A stretch of DNA of 64,000 nt, taken from Paragordius varius (lineage: Eukaryota; Nematomorpha). Both the position numbers and the translations under genes were made by a program. This document shows, one piece after another, positions 1-12,161 of the stretch; position 1 is the first letter of the stretch, and each line of letters starts with the position of its first letter. Location of the stretch: the NCBI GenBank assembly GCA_964247055.1, contig OZ176057.1, forward strand, positions 3,472,001 to 3,536,000, read 5' to 3'. Below the pieces are notes generated by a model, which did no database searches, had not been told where the DNA came from, and was given only the letters and a program-made list of their open reading frames with translations.

Positions 1-70
1 AAATTGCATTATTAAATAACTCTTTGAATAATAAATAAATTTGCAATATACTTAAATACGTACTTCCTTA

Positions 71-298
71 CAGTCATGTATCCTTTATTTTATCAAAAAT
101 TTATTTTTTTTTGTTAAATGGGTATAAATATTTGGTAAAGAATGGAAAAAACAAGAGCTCTATGGTATTAACAATATCATATTTATCAAAAAGCATAAGT
201 ATTACCATAGAGCTCATCTTTTTTCCATTTTCTACCAAATATTTATACCCATTTAACGAAAAAAATAAATTTTTGATAAAATAAAGGATACATGACTG
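71..298. repeat. Palindromic MITE with TA flanks
   Basis: The two halves are near-perfect inverted copies of about 95 bp each, starting CAGTCATGTATCC and ending with its reverse complement, with a short unpaired centre near 165-205. TA dinucleotides flank both ends (69-70 and 299-300), as expected for a Tc1/mariner-type target duplication. It has no coding capacity. A half copy lies at 5984-6105, so this is a family and not a chance palindrome. Confidence 0.8.
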
Positions 299-454
299 TA
301 CCTATTTACATTATGTAATACAGGAAATATGGTAATTATTTGATTTTACAAAACAAAAAAACTAAAAGTATATATTGTTCCAAAAACATAACCATACTTC
401 TTTTTACCATATTTTTTTCCTCTACATATAAAGAGTGTCAAAAATCCATTATAT

Positions 455-1500
455 AGACTGATAAATCATGGTTCTTATAATGTTGGCCTTTACGAGTGAT
501 TTAAGAAAGTTAATAACACTTTTGTGGTAAGTCTTGCATATAAAAAATGGCAAAATTTTGGCATAGTTTTTCAATAAAAATTTTTGGGCGAAAGCTAAAT
601 GCTTTATTCCAAAAAATATCACTATACTATATCACAAACTACATATAAAAAGTAAAATAATATTTTTTTAAAAAATTTTAAATGTGGCTACGTCTTAAAT
701 TTTACGCTCTCCCAAAATAGGCTAGTTCTCATCTAATAAGGCTAAAACAAGTGTGTGATTACAATTTTAATATATGCTAAATTTTGATAAAAATATTTAA
801 AAAATGCATATATTTTTTAAAAATTTAATCTTTAGCTAAACAATTTGTAGATATATTGAGGCATGATGGCAACGATATAAAAACGTTTCAAGATATTATA
901 AACACATTTTTATACATAATTGGATGATCTGAACATTGCTATTACCTCTTAATTTTGATTACAATATCTGTTCGTTCCAAATATATGTAATTATAAATTG
1001 TGTTATTTTACAAATATCACTAAATGAAAGTAAACCTTTAATTAAACTTCAGAAGCGATAAAAATGTTCAGTATTATTAAGTTATACATTAAAATGTTTT
1101 AATATCTTAAACCGTTTTTCCCCGATAACTCAAAATAGTATGAAGTACGCTTCAGGAGCTTATAATTAATGAAAAAATATGCATTTTTGAAAAATATTTT
1201 TTGTTGATACCAATATTTATATTTAGCCATCGCGCAATATCGGCATTTTTGCGTTTATTTAAAGAAAACTAGCCCATTTTAGAAGAGCGAAAAAAATTAC
1301 GACTTTTAGAAACCACATATAAAAATTAAAATAATTTATGATATATTTCATGCTATTGTTCGGAATAAAGCATTTAGCTTTCACAAAAAAATATTAAAAA
1401 TGATATGGAGGACTAACCACAAAAATGTAAATAACTTTTTTTAAATCACTCGTAAGCAAAAACAAAAGCACCATGATAATCCTGATACGTTATCCTATCA
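455..1500. repeat. Fold-back element of about 1 kb
   Basis: The left arm (about 465-745) and right arm (about 1262-1490) are inverted copies. Both contain the block reading ACGAGTGATTTAA inward from the end, the block AAAGCTAAATGCTTTATTCC and a GGGCTAGTT-like block. The interior also pairs weakly. No ORF. Related copies are at 1780-3290, 11265-12010 and 55860-56660, which defines a family. Class and target duplication could not be decided. Confidence 0.65.
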
Positions 1501-1779
1501 GAATATATTAATTTCGTCAGAAGATTTTTTATACGCCCCGATTTTGTAAACTCGGTATATTCCAATTTTAAATTATATGACCAAGTGCATTTCATCTGTT
1601 CCTATTTTGCGATAAACCATGTTAAACAAGATTTTTATTATTGTCTGTAACTTTTACTATATTTATAGATCTTTATCTAAATATTAGGTAAAATTTTGTT
1701 TGATTTTTATAAACTATGTATTTGATTCTATAAACACAAAAAAATATCCTGATAATATATATTCGTATGAAAAAGCATA

Positions 1780-3290
1780 GCATGATAATCATGGTGAGCT
1801 TTGGGGCTTATGAGTAAGTTCAGAAATATTTTCACTCTTGTAAATGCTCCATAGTAAAAAATGGCAAAGTTAACTATTTAAAATATTTTTTGGTCGAGGC
1901 TAACCATTCCACATATGAAACCTAAAAAAGCGAAAAATCATTTATTTCATCTATCAAATTTTAGGCCATTTGTAATGAATTAATTTTAATAAACAATCCG
2001 AAGTTTCGAATAATCTTCCAATAGATACTAGTTTATGAGAAAGACTTTTTTTTAAAAGAATACCATACTTAAATTTTGTTTTATTTTATTTAAGCGTACT
2101 CCCCGCTATTTTTATGCATGTTGGAAACGGCATAATAACGGTTTAAAATGTTACAAAAACAGTTTGACTATATTATCGATGATGCTTAGTCTTTTTACAA
2201 CCTCAAAATTTTGATTAAAAGCTCAGTTTGCTTTCAAATTTAAATATTTTTTGTAAAGCGCAATTCCTATTTAACTATAAATGAAGACAAACAAATTTTT
2301 GAAAAGGCTAAATATGGTCAGCATCAACCATTTTTAAAGAGAAAGAGTTTTTTTATAATATTTAAAGCGTAATCATACCGATATTACCACATTCGAAGAA
2401 ACAGCATGAATTCCGTACGATTTAACAAAATTTTACCAATTTAATATTTGATAAAAGTATGCATTTTTTTAAAAGATATATATATATTCATTACTGCCAA
2501 TTATATATTAAATTGTGATAATCACCAAAAAATTTGTCAGACCCAATAAAATATTTTTTTGTTTCAAGGACCGTGTGACACCAATCACTATCAAAGTGAT
2601 TAACGCAAATTCTATTCTAAATGGAAAAACCGAGAATTTTGCGGGTGCATATAAATCGTAAATGCTTTTTGCGCCATTTTTTAGAATGAATAAAAAAATC
2701 AATAATAACATACTTTAACAAACCAATGGACATATTTAAATAATATTTACCAATCGTTTATTTTAACGAGCAAGCCTGGATATTTGAGTACACTTAATTA
2801 TGTTTACATATTTATTGTTGGTCTCCATCTTGCTAAAACTGAATAAATTTTTATGCTGTGCGATTTACTTTAATTTCCCTCAAATTGCGTTATTGTAAAC
2901 GATTAACAACAAAAAATTGCACATGTTTAAAATACGGAATTAAAAATAAAATTTTACAGCAACGGGTAAAAAATTAAAAACCTTAAAAGCTGTAAATTAT
3001 TTATAATCCGAAAAATTAAAAAATACCCAAATTAGTTTATTTATACTATTTATATATTGATCCAATCTAAAAATTTAAAAACAGAGCTATAAAAAGAGCT
3101 TTTAAGACCGCATAAGTAAACTGAACTAGCATATATATCTCAAGGGTGTTATTCAACACCTCAAGTTGTTGAACACTTATAGTTTATCCTTAATTTTTTT
3201 TAAAAATTATTTAACCATAATTTGTTGCAAATAACTTTCCAAAATTACACGTTAGCCAAATCCATAAAGACCATCAGAATCCTGATACTT
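1780..3290. repeat. Degenerate copy of the 1-kb fold-back family
   Basis: The left part (1780-2000) repeats the arm motifs of the element at 455-1500, and a right-arm-like stretch ends near 3290 with the CAGAATCCTGATAC end block. The middle is diverged, A+T-rich and probably holds other insertions. The ORF at 2508-2711 lies inside it and I regard it as chance. Confidence 0.4.
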
Positions 3291-3444
3291 ATATATAATT
3301 ACATATATATTATGATCCAAATATTTTTATAACCACCGATTTCGTGTACAGTTTCTTATATAACAGTCAAAGGTATTTATTTTTAATAATTACAATATAT
3401 ATATATATAGGAAGGGTATCGATATTTCCGGTTAAAGAATAGGT

Positions 3445-3539
3445 TTAACACCGACAACTTACACATCTTCCATACCTCAATACTTGGCACGCAGGGCGAC
3501 AAAATTGACATTGGCCAGGACCGACCGGAGGCCTTAGAC
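3445..3539 (-). CDS. Terminal exon T3 of locus A (Cys-rich peptide)
   Basis: On the minus strand an acceptor (TTTCTTAG) is followed by 95 nt that read openly to a TAA stop. Joined in phase 1 to the signal exon 6641-6770, it gives a 74-residue secreted peptide. The Cys-rich part reads QCQFCRPACQ then GRCVSCRC, spacing C-x2-C-x3-C-x7-C-x2-C-x-C. The end C-x2-C-x-C and the preceding spacing recall the second half of antistasin-type protease inhibitor domains; this is a weak resemblance and no function is claimed. It differs from the T3 exon of locus B in its first two cysteines. Confidence 0.6.
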
Positions 3540-3876
3540 CTAAGAAACATAAAAAATAAAAGAATACTTAAAAAAAGTTTTTGTAATAAACGCAGAAATA
3601 CGCGGAAAAACAGAAAATCTTAATGATTTATATCCTACTATCGCTTTTAGATTGTATACAATTAAAGATGTATCCAGTATTAGTAGTAAGTTTACATTGC
3701 CATATTTTATTAATTCCCAGGTGAGTATTGGGAAAAGACATTTATTGCTTTTTACTATTATAAGCCAAAAATATCAACCTTTGTTATCTGGCAATATATA
3801 ATGTAAAAATAGCAATGTATACTCCTATACTAGCTCATACTGTAATTTATATGTTTGTCCCTTCAGCCCTTCTATA

Positions 3877-4410
3877 TAAATTGGGGTCGTTTGATACCCC
3901 AGACATGTCAAATAATTCAAAAAATATGGAATGAATCAAAGCAATGGCAAAAATTTGCTCTTTTATAGCATTAAGTAACCGTAATATAACAAAAGATCCG
4001 TTTAAATTACTTGATAATACTTATTACACAAGGTAATTTAGTCATGACCTGCATTAGCCATATTTAAAATAATACAAAATAAACCTTCACATTCTATCAG
4101 TGTTAGATGTGATTTAAACAAAAAATTAGCTTAATTTTAGCTTTAAAATTAAATAAAAAGGATATTAGAAAAAATGTTGTTAAATAAAATGGCGTCGAAC
4201 TAGTTTGATATGAAACTTTTTTTCAAAACCAAATTTTATTTAGTTATTTCGTTTAATTATATAATTTTTATTAGGATAAAAGCATAAAGTTAAATTGAAA
4301 CCGTTTCTTTCAGCAACTTTATAAATAATAGAAACTTAAATATACCAATTTAAATCGTAGTGTTAAAAATAAAAAATTTTGTAACTAAACTCCTTATCAT
4401 ATATTAATAA
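3877..4410. repeat. Relic of the 0.55-kb TA-flanked MITE family
   Basis: An end block resembling TTGGGGTCGTTTGATACCCC is followed by sequence similar to the inner part of the copies at 22362-22877 and 58199-58750 (for example the stretch around ATGGCGTCGAACTAGTTTGATATG, shared in part). Ends are worn. No gene seen between 3540 and 4671. Confidence 0.4.
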
Positions 4411-4671
4411 TTATTTCCAGTTGAAATTAAATTTATTCAGACAAAATGTAAAGAAATACAAAAAAATATTTTTTTTAAAATACAATTACTTTATTAAACC
4501 CTATTTTTTAACAATAACAATTTTATTTGAATTTTAAATATAGAAATTTTTGGGTTAACCAATTCACATCTATTTTTATACTTTGCAGTCTAGCAACTAA
4601 TCATAATCATCAAGTTTAAAAAAAATAATTTTCTTTAAAACAAAATATTTGTCTATATGTATTTATATGTT

Positions 4672-4970
4672 TTATTTGTTATATAATAATTTTGCTTGTT
4701 TTTTACCGCTGAGGATGATATAATTTTTTATAACAATATATATACGGATTATTCGTATTTTTATTGGAATTTCAATTTTACACAATTTTATAAAATTAAT
4801 TTTATATTTATAATTTGAGTATATTATTAAATTCATGATATATAAAATAATTATAAGCGTATAATTACAATTAAATCCACAGACGCGACACCCAAATCTC
4901 CATTCTTGACACCAATTGGGACATCTAGCTGGGGGACAACCTCCACCTGGTCCACCGCCCCCTTGGTTAC
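4672..4970 (-). CDS. Terminal exon T2 of locus A (Gly- and Cys-rich), with an odd tail
   Basis: Acceptor TTTTCCAG is followed by a frame that, joined in phase 1 to exon 6641-6770, reads a glycine-rich linker and then GGCPPARCPNWCQEWRFGC and RVCGFNC: C-x4-C-x3-C-x6-C-x2-C-x3-C. It is the direct paralogue of 12788-12912. After the last Cys the frame runs on for 64 more residues to a stop at 4672-4674. The paralogue stops eight residues after its last Cys. Aligning the DNA suggests a 2-bp difference just after the last Cys codon, so this copy has probably lost its original stop. It may still make the Cys domain with a junk tail, or be decaying. Confidence 0.55.
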
Positions 4971-5549
4971 CTGGAAAATGTTTAATTTTACAAGGTTATT
5001 TATTTAACGTTAATTAAAATATGGAAAAAAAAGGTGCCAATTATAAACTATTGTCCAAAATTAACCATAACTTTTGCTTATTAAACTTTTTGACTATTTT
5101 ATCATAAACAAATTTAACGATTTTTACACTTAATGAGACTTTTTCCTACTTTTGTGTCTACGATGACATATAGGTGCAGTTTTATGAATCACCCCATAGC
5201 AAAAACCTGTAAAGAAACACTTTATAATTTAATTATCAAACATTGTTTGAAATAAAATGGCTTATATTTTTCTAAGGTTTGTGTAGAGTTTTAATCAAAA
5301 TGATTGATTAAAAATCGATAGATAATTGATTTTCCCCAAAATAACATATCTTTGTGCACATTAATTTTGATCACTTGAATAATTTTTGGCCTTTTGACAA
5401 TATACTATTGTATGGTTAGAAATCAACAAATGATTAAAAATAAACAATTCCCCTATTTTACAACACTAAATTACATCTAATTCTGGAGAAAATTTGTATC
5501 ATATGCTACTTTATTTTCAAACTTTAATGAAATTTATTTTATAAAATAA

Positions 5550-5635
5550 CTAACATCTCCAATCACAGAAAGGACATCCTCGAGGCGGGAATCTTCTGCA
5601 CCTAGGAGAACAACCTCTTAAGGGCGGACATCCAA
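5550..5635 (-). CDS. Terminal exon T1 of locus A (six-Cys peptide)
   Basis: Acceptor ATAAACAG, 86 nt, TAG stop. In phase 1 with the signal exon at 6641-6770 it gives a 71-residue pre-peptide whose mature part ends in GCPPLRGCSPRC, RRFPPRGC, PFCDWRC: C-x5-C-x3-C-x7-C-x2-C-x3-C. It is basic. The paralogue 13216-13304 keeps the frame, the six cysteines and the stop, while many other residues differ, which supports selection on the peptide. A poly(A)-type AATAAA lies about 15 bp beyond the stop on this strand, though such hexamers are common in this A+T-rich DNA. Confidence 0.65.
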
Positions 5636-5983
5636 CTGTTTATATATATTTAATTATACACAGATAAAATTTGTAAAAATTAAAATTATTCAGACAAAAA
5701 ATGTAAAAATACAAAAATCGTTTTTAATCCTTTAACACATACATTGTTTTGGTTTGCGAAATGAGAAAGCAGGGATATAAATTAGCAATATATCTAATCC
5801 ATTATAAAATTTAAATTTTAAATTAAATCGTTTGTTTAGGAAAAACAAAAGTTAATTAAATATGATTGTCTTTTCTAAAAATATTTGTCATTTTAGTATT
5901 TTGAGTTTCTCCAATTTTTGCTGTAATATCTTCAAAAAGCATTTCCAACTTATTTTACAGTGTGAGTAAAAGTATTTGCTAAT

Positions 5984-6105
5984 AACAATATCATATTCAT
6001 CAAAAAGTTTAAGAATTACCACAGAGCTCTCGTTTTTCCATTCTTTACCAAATTTTTATACCCATTTAACGAAAAAAATAAATTTTTGATAAAATAATGA
6101 CTGTA
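5984..6105. repeat. Half copy of the palindromic MITE at 71-298
   Basis: This stretch repeats the centre and right arm of the element at 71-298 (AACAATATCATATTCATC, GAGCTCTCG, ATTTTTATACCCATTTAACG, ending in ATGACTGTA). The left arm is missing. It lies in the first intron of locus A. Confidence 0.7.
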
Positions 6106-6640
6106 TTTTAGCATTTTATAATTGTTATTTACTACCATTAATAATAATACAGGTATTGCTTCTTATGCTATCTGACATTGGCTCTTTTATATAATAACGA
6201 AAAACTAACATATATACACATAATAATGACTGTAAATGAAATATGAACAAAAAACAAGCCTTAAATTAATAATATTAATCTGTTTGAAACGGAAACAGCA
6301 TATGATTTTATTCTTATAATTGTGAAATAAGTTTTTTTGCCAATGTACATCCCTTTTTCTTGAACTGCGTTTTAAACCTGTGGTTTTGATTAGTTATAAT
6401 CAAGGTTTTAAAAATTTGGCTCTCTTTAAATGTTAGATATATTAAATTGCAAAGTATGAAATAAAGAAGTAGATTGGTAACACAATCAATCATGTATTTT
6501 ACAATTTTAATTAAACAATGTGGATAAAGAGTAATCAAGATTCTATGGATGGCTTTATAAACCAAAATATTTGTCATATAGTTTTTCCGTTTTGTCTTTA
6601 TATTTATTCAATTTACATTTAAAATATAAAAAACATTCAC

Positions 6641-6770
6641 CTCCTCCCTGCCAATTTTGTGCACTAACGGAAGAACTTAAATTATTAACCGAAATGTCCA
6701 ACAAAATCACCAATAAAACCATGGAAATAAGGGGCCAAGAATGCTGGCGTTTTGCTAACATTGTGGACAT
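6641..6770 (-). CDS. Signal-peptide exon of Cys-rich peptide locus A
   Basis: The exon encodes 43 residues: a short basic start, a hydrophobic run (SMVLLVILLDI) and a likely cleavage region around SSSVSAQ, followed by a glycine-rich stub. A clear donor (GGAG then GTGAAT) ends the exon in phase 1. All three downstream terminal exons (5550-5635, 4672-4970, 3445-3539) have acceptors that restore frame with this donor, and each carries its own stop, so they are best read as mutually exclusive last exons. A second ATG three codons downstream matches the start of the paralogue 15494-15626 better and may be the true start (6761). Expected product: a small secreted peptide. Confidence 0.7.
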
Positions 6771-6879
6771 CGACGTGATTGAAAGAAACTGATATGTTTT
6801 GGGATAGGATAATTTTATAAAATAAAGTTAAAATTTAAAATGATGATGAATAATTCTTAATAAATATATTATTATATTT

Positions 6880-6985
6880 AATTCAATTTGATAAATGAAA
6901 GGTAATAATACCTTAAAGCAATCATAATTGTGTGATTATCTATGTTGCACATAGAGGGCACGTATTTGCAGCCAAATTTTAAAAA
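6880..6985 (-). promoter_or_regulatory. Conserved block upstream of locus A signal exon
   Basis: This non-coding stretch is nearly the same as 15732-15845 upstream of the locus B signal exon, although sequence on both sides has drifted more. Read on the minus strand it contains CTTTAAG followed by GTATTATTACC, a good splice donor shared by both loci. It may therefore be a 5'-UTR exon with the promoter just beyond it. It could also simply be recent duplication. Confidence 0.4.
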
Positions 6986-7142
6986 AGTTTAAAAATATGT
7001 TATTTTTCATGTTTCCAAAATTTTAAATATCTTTATAATAACCATATAGTTGATGAATTGAATGTATAACAACGTTTCTTTATTCTTTGAAAATATTAAA
7101 GTTTGAAAATATGTGCCTATAAAAACTTAAAATAATTATATA

Positions 7143-7875
7143 CACTTTGTGCAAAAAATTTTTTATTATGTTATAGCCTATGACCAGCGTATTCATTTGC
7201 CCCAAAATTTTTATTTGTTGACAACCTTGTTTTTGAAATATTGAGAAAAATTGAAATCAAGAAAAAAGTGAAAATTAAGGATAATTAAGAATAATTTAAA
7301 AAATAATGATAAAATATGAGATATTATGGTTTATTATCATTAAAATATATATTTTCTAGATAAAAATAGCCTAAAATCATATAGTTACGATTTCTATAAT
7401 TTCAGCTCAAAAGAGGCGTTTTTCTTGAAAAAGACTAATTATCAAACTATATTATAATAATTTTTTTTATTATTTACTATCTCACTATTAAAATCTTAAC
7501 ATTCATATTTTAATCAGTAAAAAAACATATATATCAAAATAAAACTAAAAAATATTGTTAATTTACTTGATTTTTGTGTTAAAAGAAAAACACCATCTTT
7601 GAACTGAGATTATATAGAAACCCTATTTGTATGATTTTAAGCTCTTATTTATATATATATCTATATATCTCCTTAAATGTTTAATATCTCTTTTACATTA
7701 TTTTTTGAATTTTATTTATCCTTAATTTCACTTTTTGCCCGATTTAGAAATTCTCTTAATATTTCAACAACTAGGTCGTCAACAAATTAAATCTTTGCGG
7801 CAAATGATTCACAGGTCATAGGCTATCTCATAAAAAAATTTTGTTAAAAAAATTAACCCTCTTTTTTGGACACTG
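7143..7875. repeat. Fold-back element of about 0.73 kb with TA flanks
   Basis: Two arms of about 360 bp are inverted copies: ATAGCCTATGACC at about 7174 and GGTCATAGGCTAT at about 7815 are matching points. Outer ends are CACTTTGTGCAAAAAA and, inverted, CAGTGTCCAAAAAAG, each beside a TA. No ORF. One arm of a related copy is at 16026-16445, upstream of locus B, so this element was already present when the loci duplicated. I see nothing in 7876-8152. Confidence 0.7.
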
Positions 7876-8152
7876 TATATATATAAGATATTTTAAAATT
7901 TTTTTATCTGCCTTTCAAAAGACGATTACCGTCACAGTTACAGTAATAAAACCCTAAGACCAATTTTTGCTATTTTCTAAAATATATAACTATCATATTC
8001 TTGCGCAATGTTTCCATTTTATTTGTAAATTATTTATAATCATTCTTGGCGTTTTCTTCAGATAAATTCGACAGGCTATGGTTTTTGACTCTGCTATGAA
8101 AATTTTAATTAGTTTGATTGCACTATGCAAAATAATACATATTTGGTGATTT

Positions 8153-9424
8153 CCATTTATGATTGCGAGTTTCTTAACGACCTCAACAAATATAAAAGAA
8201 AAATAATAGGTTATTCGAAATAACACTTAGAAATTTTGTTGATAACATCTATCAGAATATTTCGATTTTGAGAGATTAACAAAAATTAATCTACATTTTT
8301 TTATAAATTTCTATAACATATTCTGATTCATAAATTTACAAAAGATACTATCTGGCCCTGTCACGCGCTGTGACGATAATTATTCTTTTGCAAAAAATAG
8401 AGCTATTGGAGATAAAAAAATAATAAAAAACATATAAAAAATGTCTTTAATTAATTTTTTACAGGTTTTTGAATAGGCTCAAATATTGTTTAATTGAATT
8501 TGACCATATTTAAACTGTCCCTTATTAAAGTTAATATACAACTATCATTGGATTTACTTTAAAATTTTTGTTTTACGAAAACATGGTTAAAACTTTATTT
8601 TTGAAAGCATGTTCAGACAGCTGGGATCAAGGGATATAAAAAGTAAATTATTTATGGTCCATTTTAGGAAACATTGATATAATACTAATTCCCCAGAAAT
8701 GTGTTTAACACTGGTATCACTTCTTAGGTTTTTTGAAAATTAGCTCCAAAATCACGCCATTATTGAATGGCGTTTCAGTTTTAAACCGGTAGACCCCTAC
8801 ACCGATATACCTATGTGGAAAAGCACTGAGTTAATTTTTTTCCCTTTATAAGGCAAATATTTGGAATCATCTTTGATACCATCATGGGTTATTGGAAAAA
8901 ATGCCCACTAAATAATCGTTATATGATGTCGAATTTTTAGGGCATAAAGGCCCCAAATTAACGGCTAATAAAATAAGCCCGACCTTGATTTTATCTAGTT
9001 ACAGGTAATATTTCAAGCTTTTAATGATCTCATATGGCCATATCTGTAAACTAGCTCCAAAACAACGCAATTTCTATATAGTGGCCCAGTTTTAGCGGCT
9101 ATCGGTTTACTCAGCAGCCAATTTTAAAAAAGCGCAAGACTAAAATTTTTGCCTTTTTACAGGGAATACCTGGAATCTTCCTTAGATTTTAACGGTTTCA
9201 TACCCTGAGAAAATATTATATAGTTTATTTTTGAAAAAATGGCATTTTACAAAAAGAGAGCCTAAATTGAAAAGTAAGCCGACTATGTTCGGCGCAATCG
9301 AAAACAAGTAAAAAAATCATATTTGAAAACGACCAACTCGTATTCCGGAAATTGTCTCAAAAACACGATGTTTGTGGACTTGTGTTGAAAAACCCCGTTT
9401 TTACACAGGGTGGGCCCGATGTAC
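8153..9424. repeat. Copy of the hAT-derived element with internal modules
   Basis: Shares, in order, the inner sequence of the well-bounded copy at 48202-49778: TTTATGATTGCGAG, the CTGGCCCTGTCACGC stretch, GGGATCAAGGGATATAAAAAG, and repeated modules containing AGCTCCAAAA and a CAGTTTTA block. The outer ends are not recognisable, so it looks truncated. The reading frames inside it are not gene-like. Confidence 0.65.
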
Positions 9425-9945
9425 GAATTAATTAATTAATTAAACCATTAACATTGATCGGAAAAAATAATATTTGTAATTAACATTCAACAATCTAATT
9501 ATGATTTTTTAGAAATTTCAAAACTAAAATATGATGAATAATATATTGTGACTGAACATTTGACACAATAAAACAAAAAATAATTTTTATATTTCGCATC
9601 AGCGCTAGCAATATATATATATATATATATATATTGCAAAAATTGAAATTTTACGGATGAAACGTAAAAATATAACGACAAATATTTTTTTAAATTAATG
9701 ATAATTTTTAAATCTGGATTTATAAATAAAATTTATTGCGTAAAATGGCAAAGTGTATGTGTTGTAGAGTTATATATATCTTAGTAACACAATCAATTCT
9801 ATATTATTATAAATGTAATAAAATAGCTTATATAGGAAAAATTTAGGTTAAAACGAGTATGATTGATTTTTAGAAAAATATATGTTTTTTTAATTTTTTA
9901 CGTTTCGTCCTTATTCAGTTTCTCTCTCTATTATATATTTAGCAG
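9425..9945. other. A+T-rich spacer with (TA)n and (AATT)n
   Basis: Holds a short AATT tandem at about 9427-9445 and a TA run at about 9610-9633. No exon, RNA gene or element end seen. Confidence 0.6.
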
Positions 9946-11150
9946 GTGATGTTTAATCATGAGAAACACTCAATAAAACACTATTCGATGATTCGCTTCT
10001 TACTTCGACAGCCCGGACCTTTTACTAGTCTGCATTTTCATGGCAGGCTGTTAATGAATAGTCAGAAGAATGTGATCTCTCTGCACCGACATTACAATGA
10101 TTTGTTGGGGAATAATAAAACGACCCAGGATAACGTTATCGATAATCACTCTAGGTATTAAATTTTTACGAAACTAAAAATGTCCAGGGCCAGACCACAG
10201 CACGGCGGATCTCAAGAAAAAGAAGATCGACTGGTGCACCGACAACGTCTTGCCTGTCATCAATAGTTGTTAAGAGCGTGGCACACTGATGGACAAATGA
10301 ATGGAAGAGGTAATTAATATCGCAAAGCAGGACAATCCAGGTACCCCTAATGATTACAGGGGTATAGCCCTGGTGAACACAGTGTACAAAGTATTGGTCA
10401 ACATCGCCCTGTCTAGACTGCAGTCCTTTGATGATAAACTTCATCATGCAATCTGTGGTTTTAGGCGGGGCAGGGAAACGATGGATTTATTCTTTTCTTT
10501 GGTAATATTCATCGGCACGCGCCACAAACACCCGCTCTGCTAAGGCTTTGTGGACATGGCCAAGGCTTTTGATAAGCTGGATAGGAAGCACGTGTTTGTT
10601 GAAGAGGGATGACATGGAGGAAAATTTAAGAACTTTATACTTCACTTGATAATTTGAACACGTAGTCGGGTGGCAGTTAAAACGACCCGTTGGGACTACA
10701 TCTATTCGGAACGAAGTCTGAAGCAAGGATGCCCTCTGTCCCAAAAACTCTCAACTTGGCTTCGGACTTAATAATACGAAAGTTACATGCGAGTTTTCAC
10801 AACGTCTTTTTCCAGGTGCTCTGCTACGCAGACGACCTTTGCATCTTGACGGATACGTAATAAACCAAGGACAGGCCCTTGACCAGCTGGAATCTGAACT
10901 GACGCCTATTGGTTTTATTAATAATCATGATAAGTCAAAGGTGATGATAATAGGTCGGTCTGATATGAGGATGTTTAACACTGCTGGAGGGGATTTTGAG
11001 GTTGTGGAGTCCTTTAGATGTCTAGGGGTTATGGTGAACAAAAACGGATGCTCCATTAACTCACGTCAACTCAGATTGCATTCCGCAAAGCTCATCTTTA
11101 AGGGTTTACACTGTTTATGGCGCTGGTTGGCCAAAAGAAGTTAAAAATTA
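9946..11150 (+). mobile_element. Broken LINE reverse-transcriptase fragment
   Basis: Translated pieces in different frames follow the order of a non-LTR reverse transcriptase: a piece with CPGPDHSTADL near 10180-10220, then NDYRGIALVNTVYKVL (about 10350-10395), GFRRGRETMDL, FVDMAKAFDKLDRK (about 10550), a CYADDLCILT catalytic motif (about 10820-10850), then NHDKSKVMIIGR and ESFRCLGVMVNKNG. Frame changes and stops interrupt it several times. Base composition is visibly less A+T-rich than its surroundings. No endonuclease domain or poly(A)/repeat tail was recognised. The clade is uncertain; it differs from the RTE copy at 25-28 kb. Confidence 0.85.
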
Positions 11151-11264
11151 AAGTCTAATCCTTACTAGGATTCTATATGGCTTGTCAGTGTAGCCATATC
11201 AAGCATACCCGCAAGTCTCAGGTTCAAATTTTAAATTTTATATGTTGGTTCGAACCCAGTTTTC

Positions 11265-12010
11265 TTCCAAAATGGGCTCTCTTAAAATAACCGTGAAATG
11301 CTGGGATTGCGAAAAAATTTAGATATATGCGAAATTTTTATATCAAAATAATATTTTTTAACACTTTTTTTCAATCTAATTTTTAGCAAAATTTTATAGA
11401 AGCGTACTAGTATTAGTTTGAGTCAAGATGGAAACGGCTTAAAAAACGCTTTAAGATATTACAAAAACTTTTTTCTATATAATTCGATATTGCTTGACAT
11501 TCATATCTCTTCAGAATTTAAAAAGGTTGAGTTGTTTGAAAATATTGGTCAATTTTCGTTAAAAATAAAATTTGAGGACGAAAAAAAGTTGAAATGTCCA
11601 GCATCATCAATTTTATAGAAAAAGTTATAATATCTTAAAGCGTTTTTAAAACGTTTCCATCAGGACTTAAAATTGTATACGCAACAAAATTTTAGTAAAA
11701 TAAATTTTTAAAAAATTTAGCTGATAATTTAGCTTATATTATATTTTTTATTGTGCAATCCCAGTTACGTTTATTGTAAGAAAACTAGCCCATTTTTGAG
11801 GAGTATAAAATTTGGGACTTTCGTTAAAAAAAATTGTTTTGTTATTTATATATAGTATTTGACATATTTTAGTATTTTTTGGAAAAACACCTGTAGCTAT
11901 ATAAAAATGTGCGCAAATTTTGCCATTTTCTAATATGGAGCACTTACCACAAAAGTGACAATATTTCTTAAATCATTTGTATTGACCGAAAGCATTATAT
12001 CTATCAATAT
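11265..12010. repeat. Partial copy of the 1-kb fold-back family
   Basis: Carries the inner part and right arm of the element at 455-1500: CCAAAATGGGCT, the GATGGAAACGGCTTAAAAA block, GAAAACTAGCCCATTTT, GGAGCACTTACCACAAAAGTG. The left end is missing where the LINE fragment abuts it. The ORF at 11418-11618 lies inside and is taken as chance. Confidence 0.6.
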
Positions 12011-12161
12011 ATATATAATGTATATATATATCATCAGTTTATTCTTTTAACCCCCGATTTTGGAAGCAATGTAATTATAAAGCAAATGTATTTATTTTAA
12101 ATTGTATTATAATTAAAAGGGTATTAATGTTGTTCAAGTCATCTCAACTCAAATGATTAAC

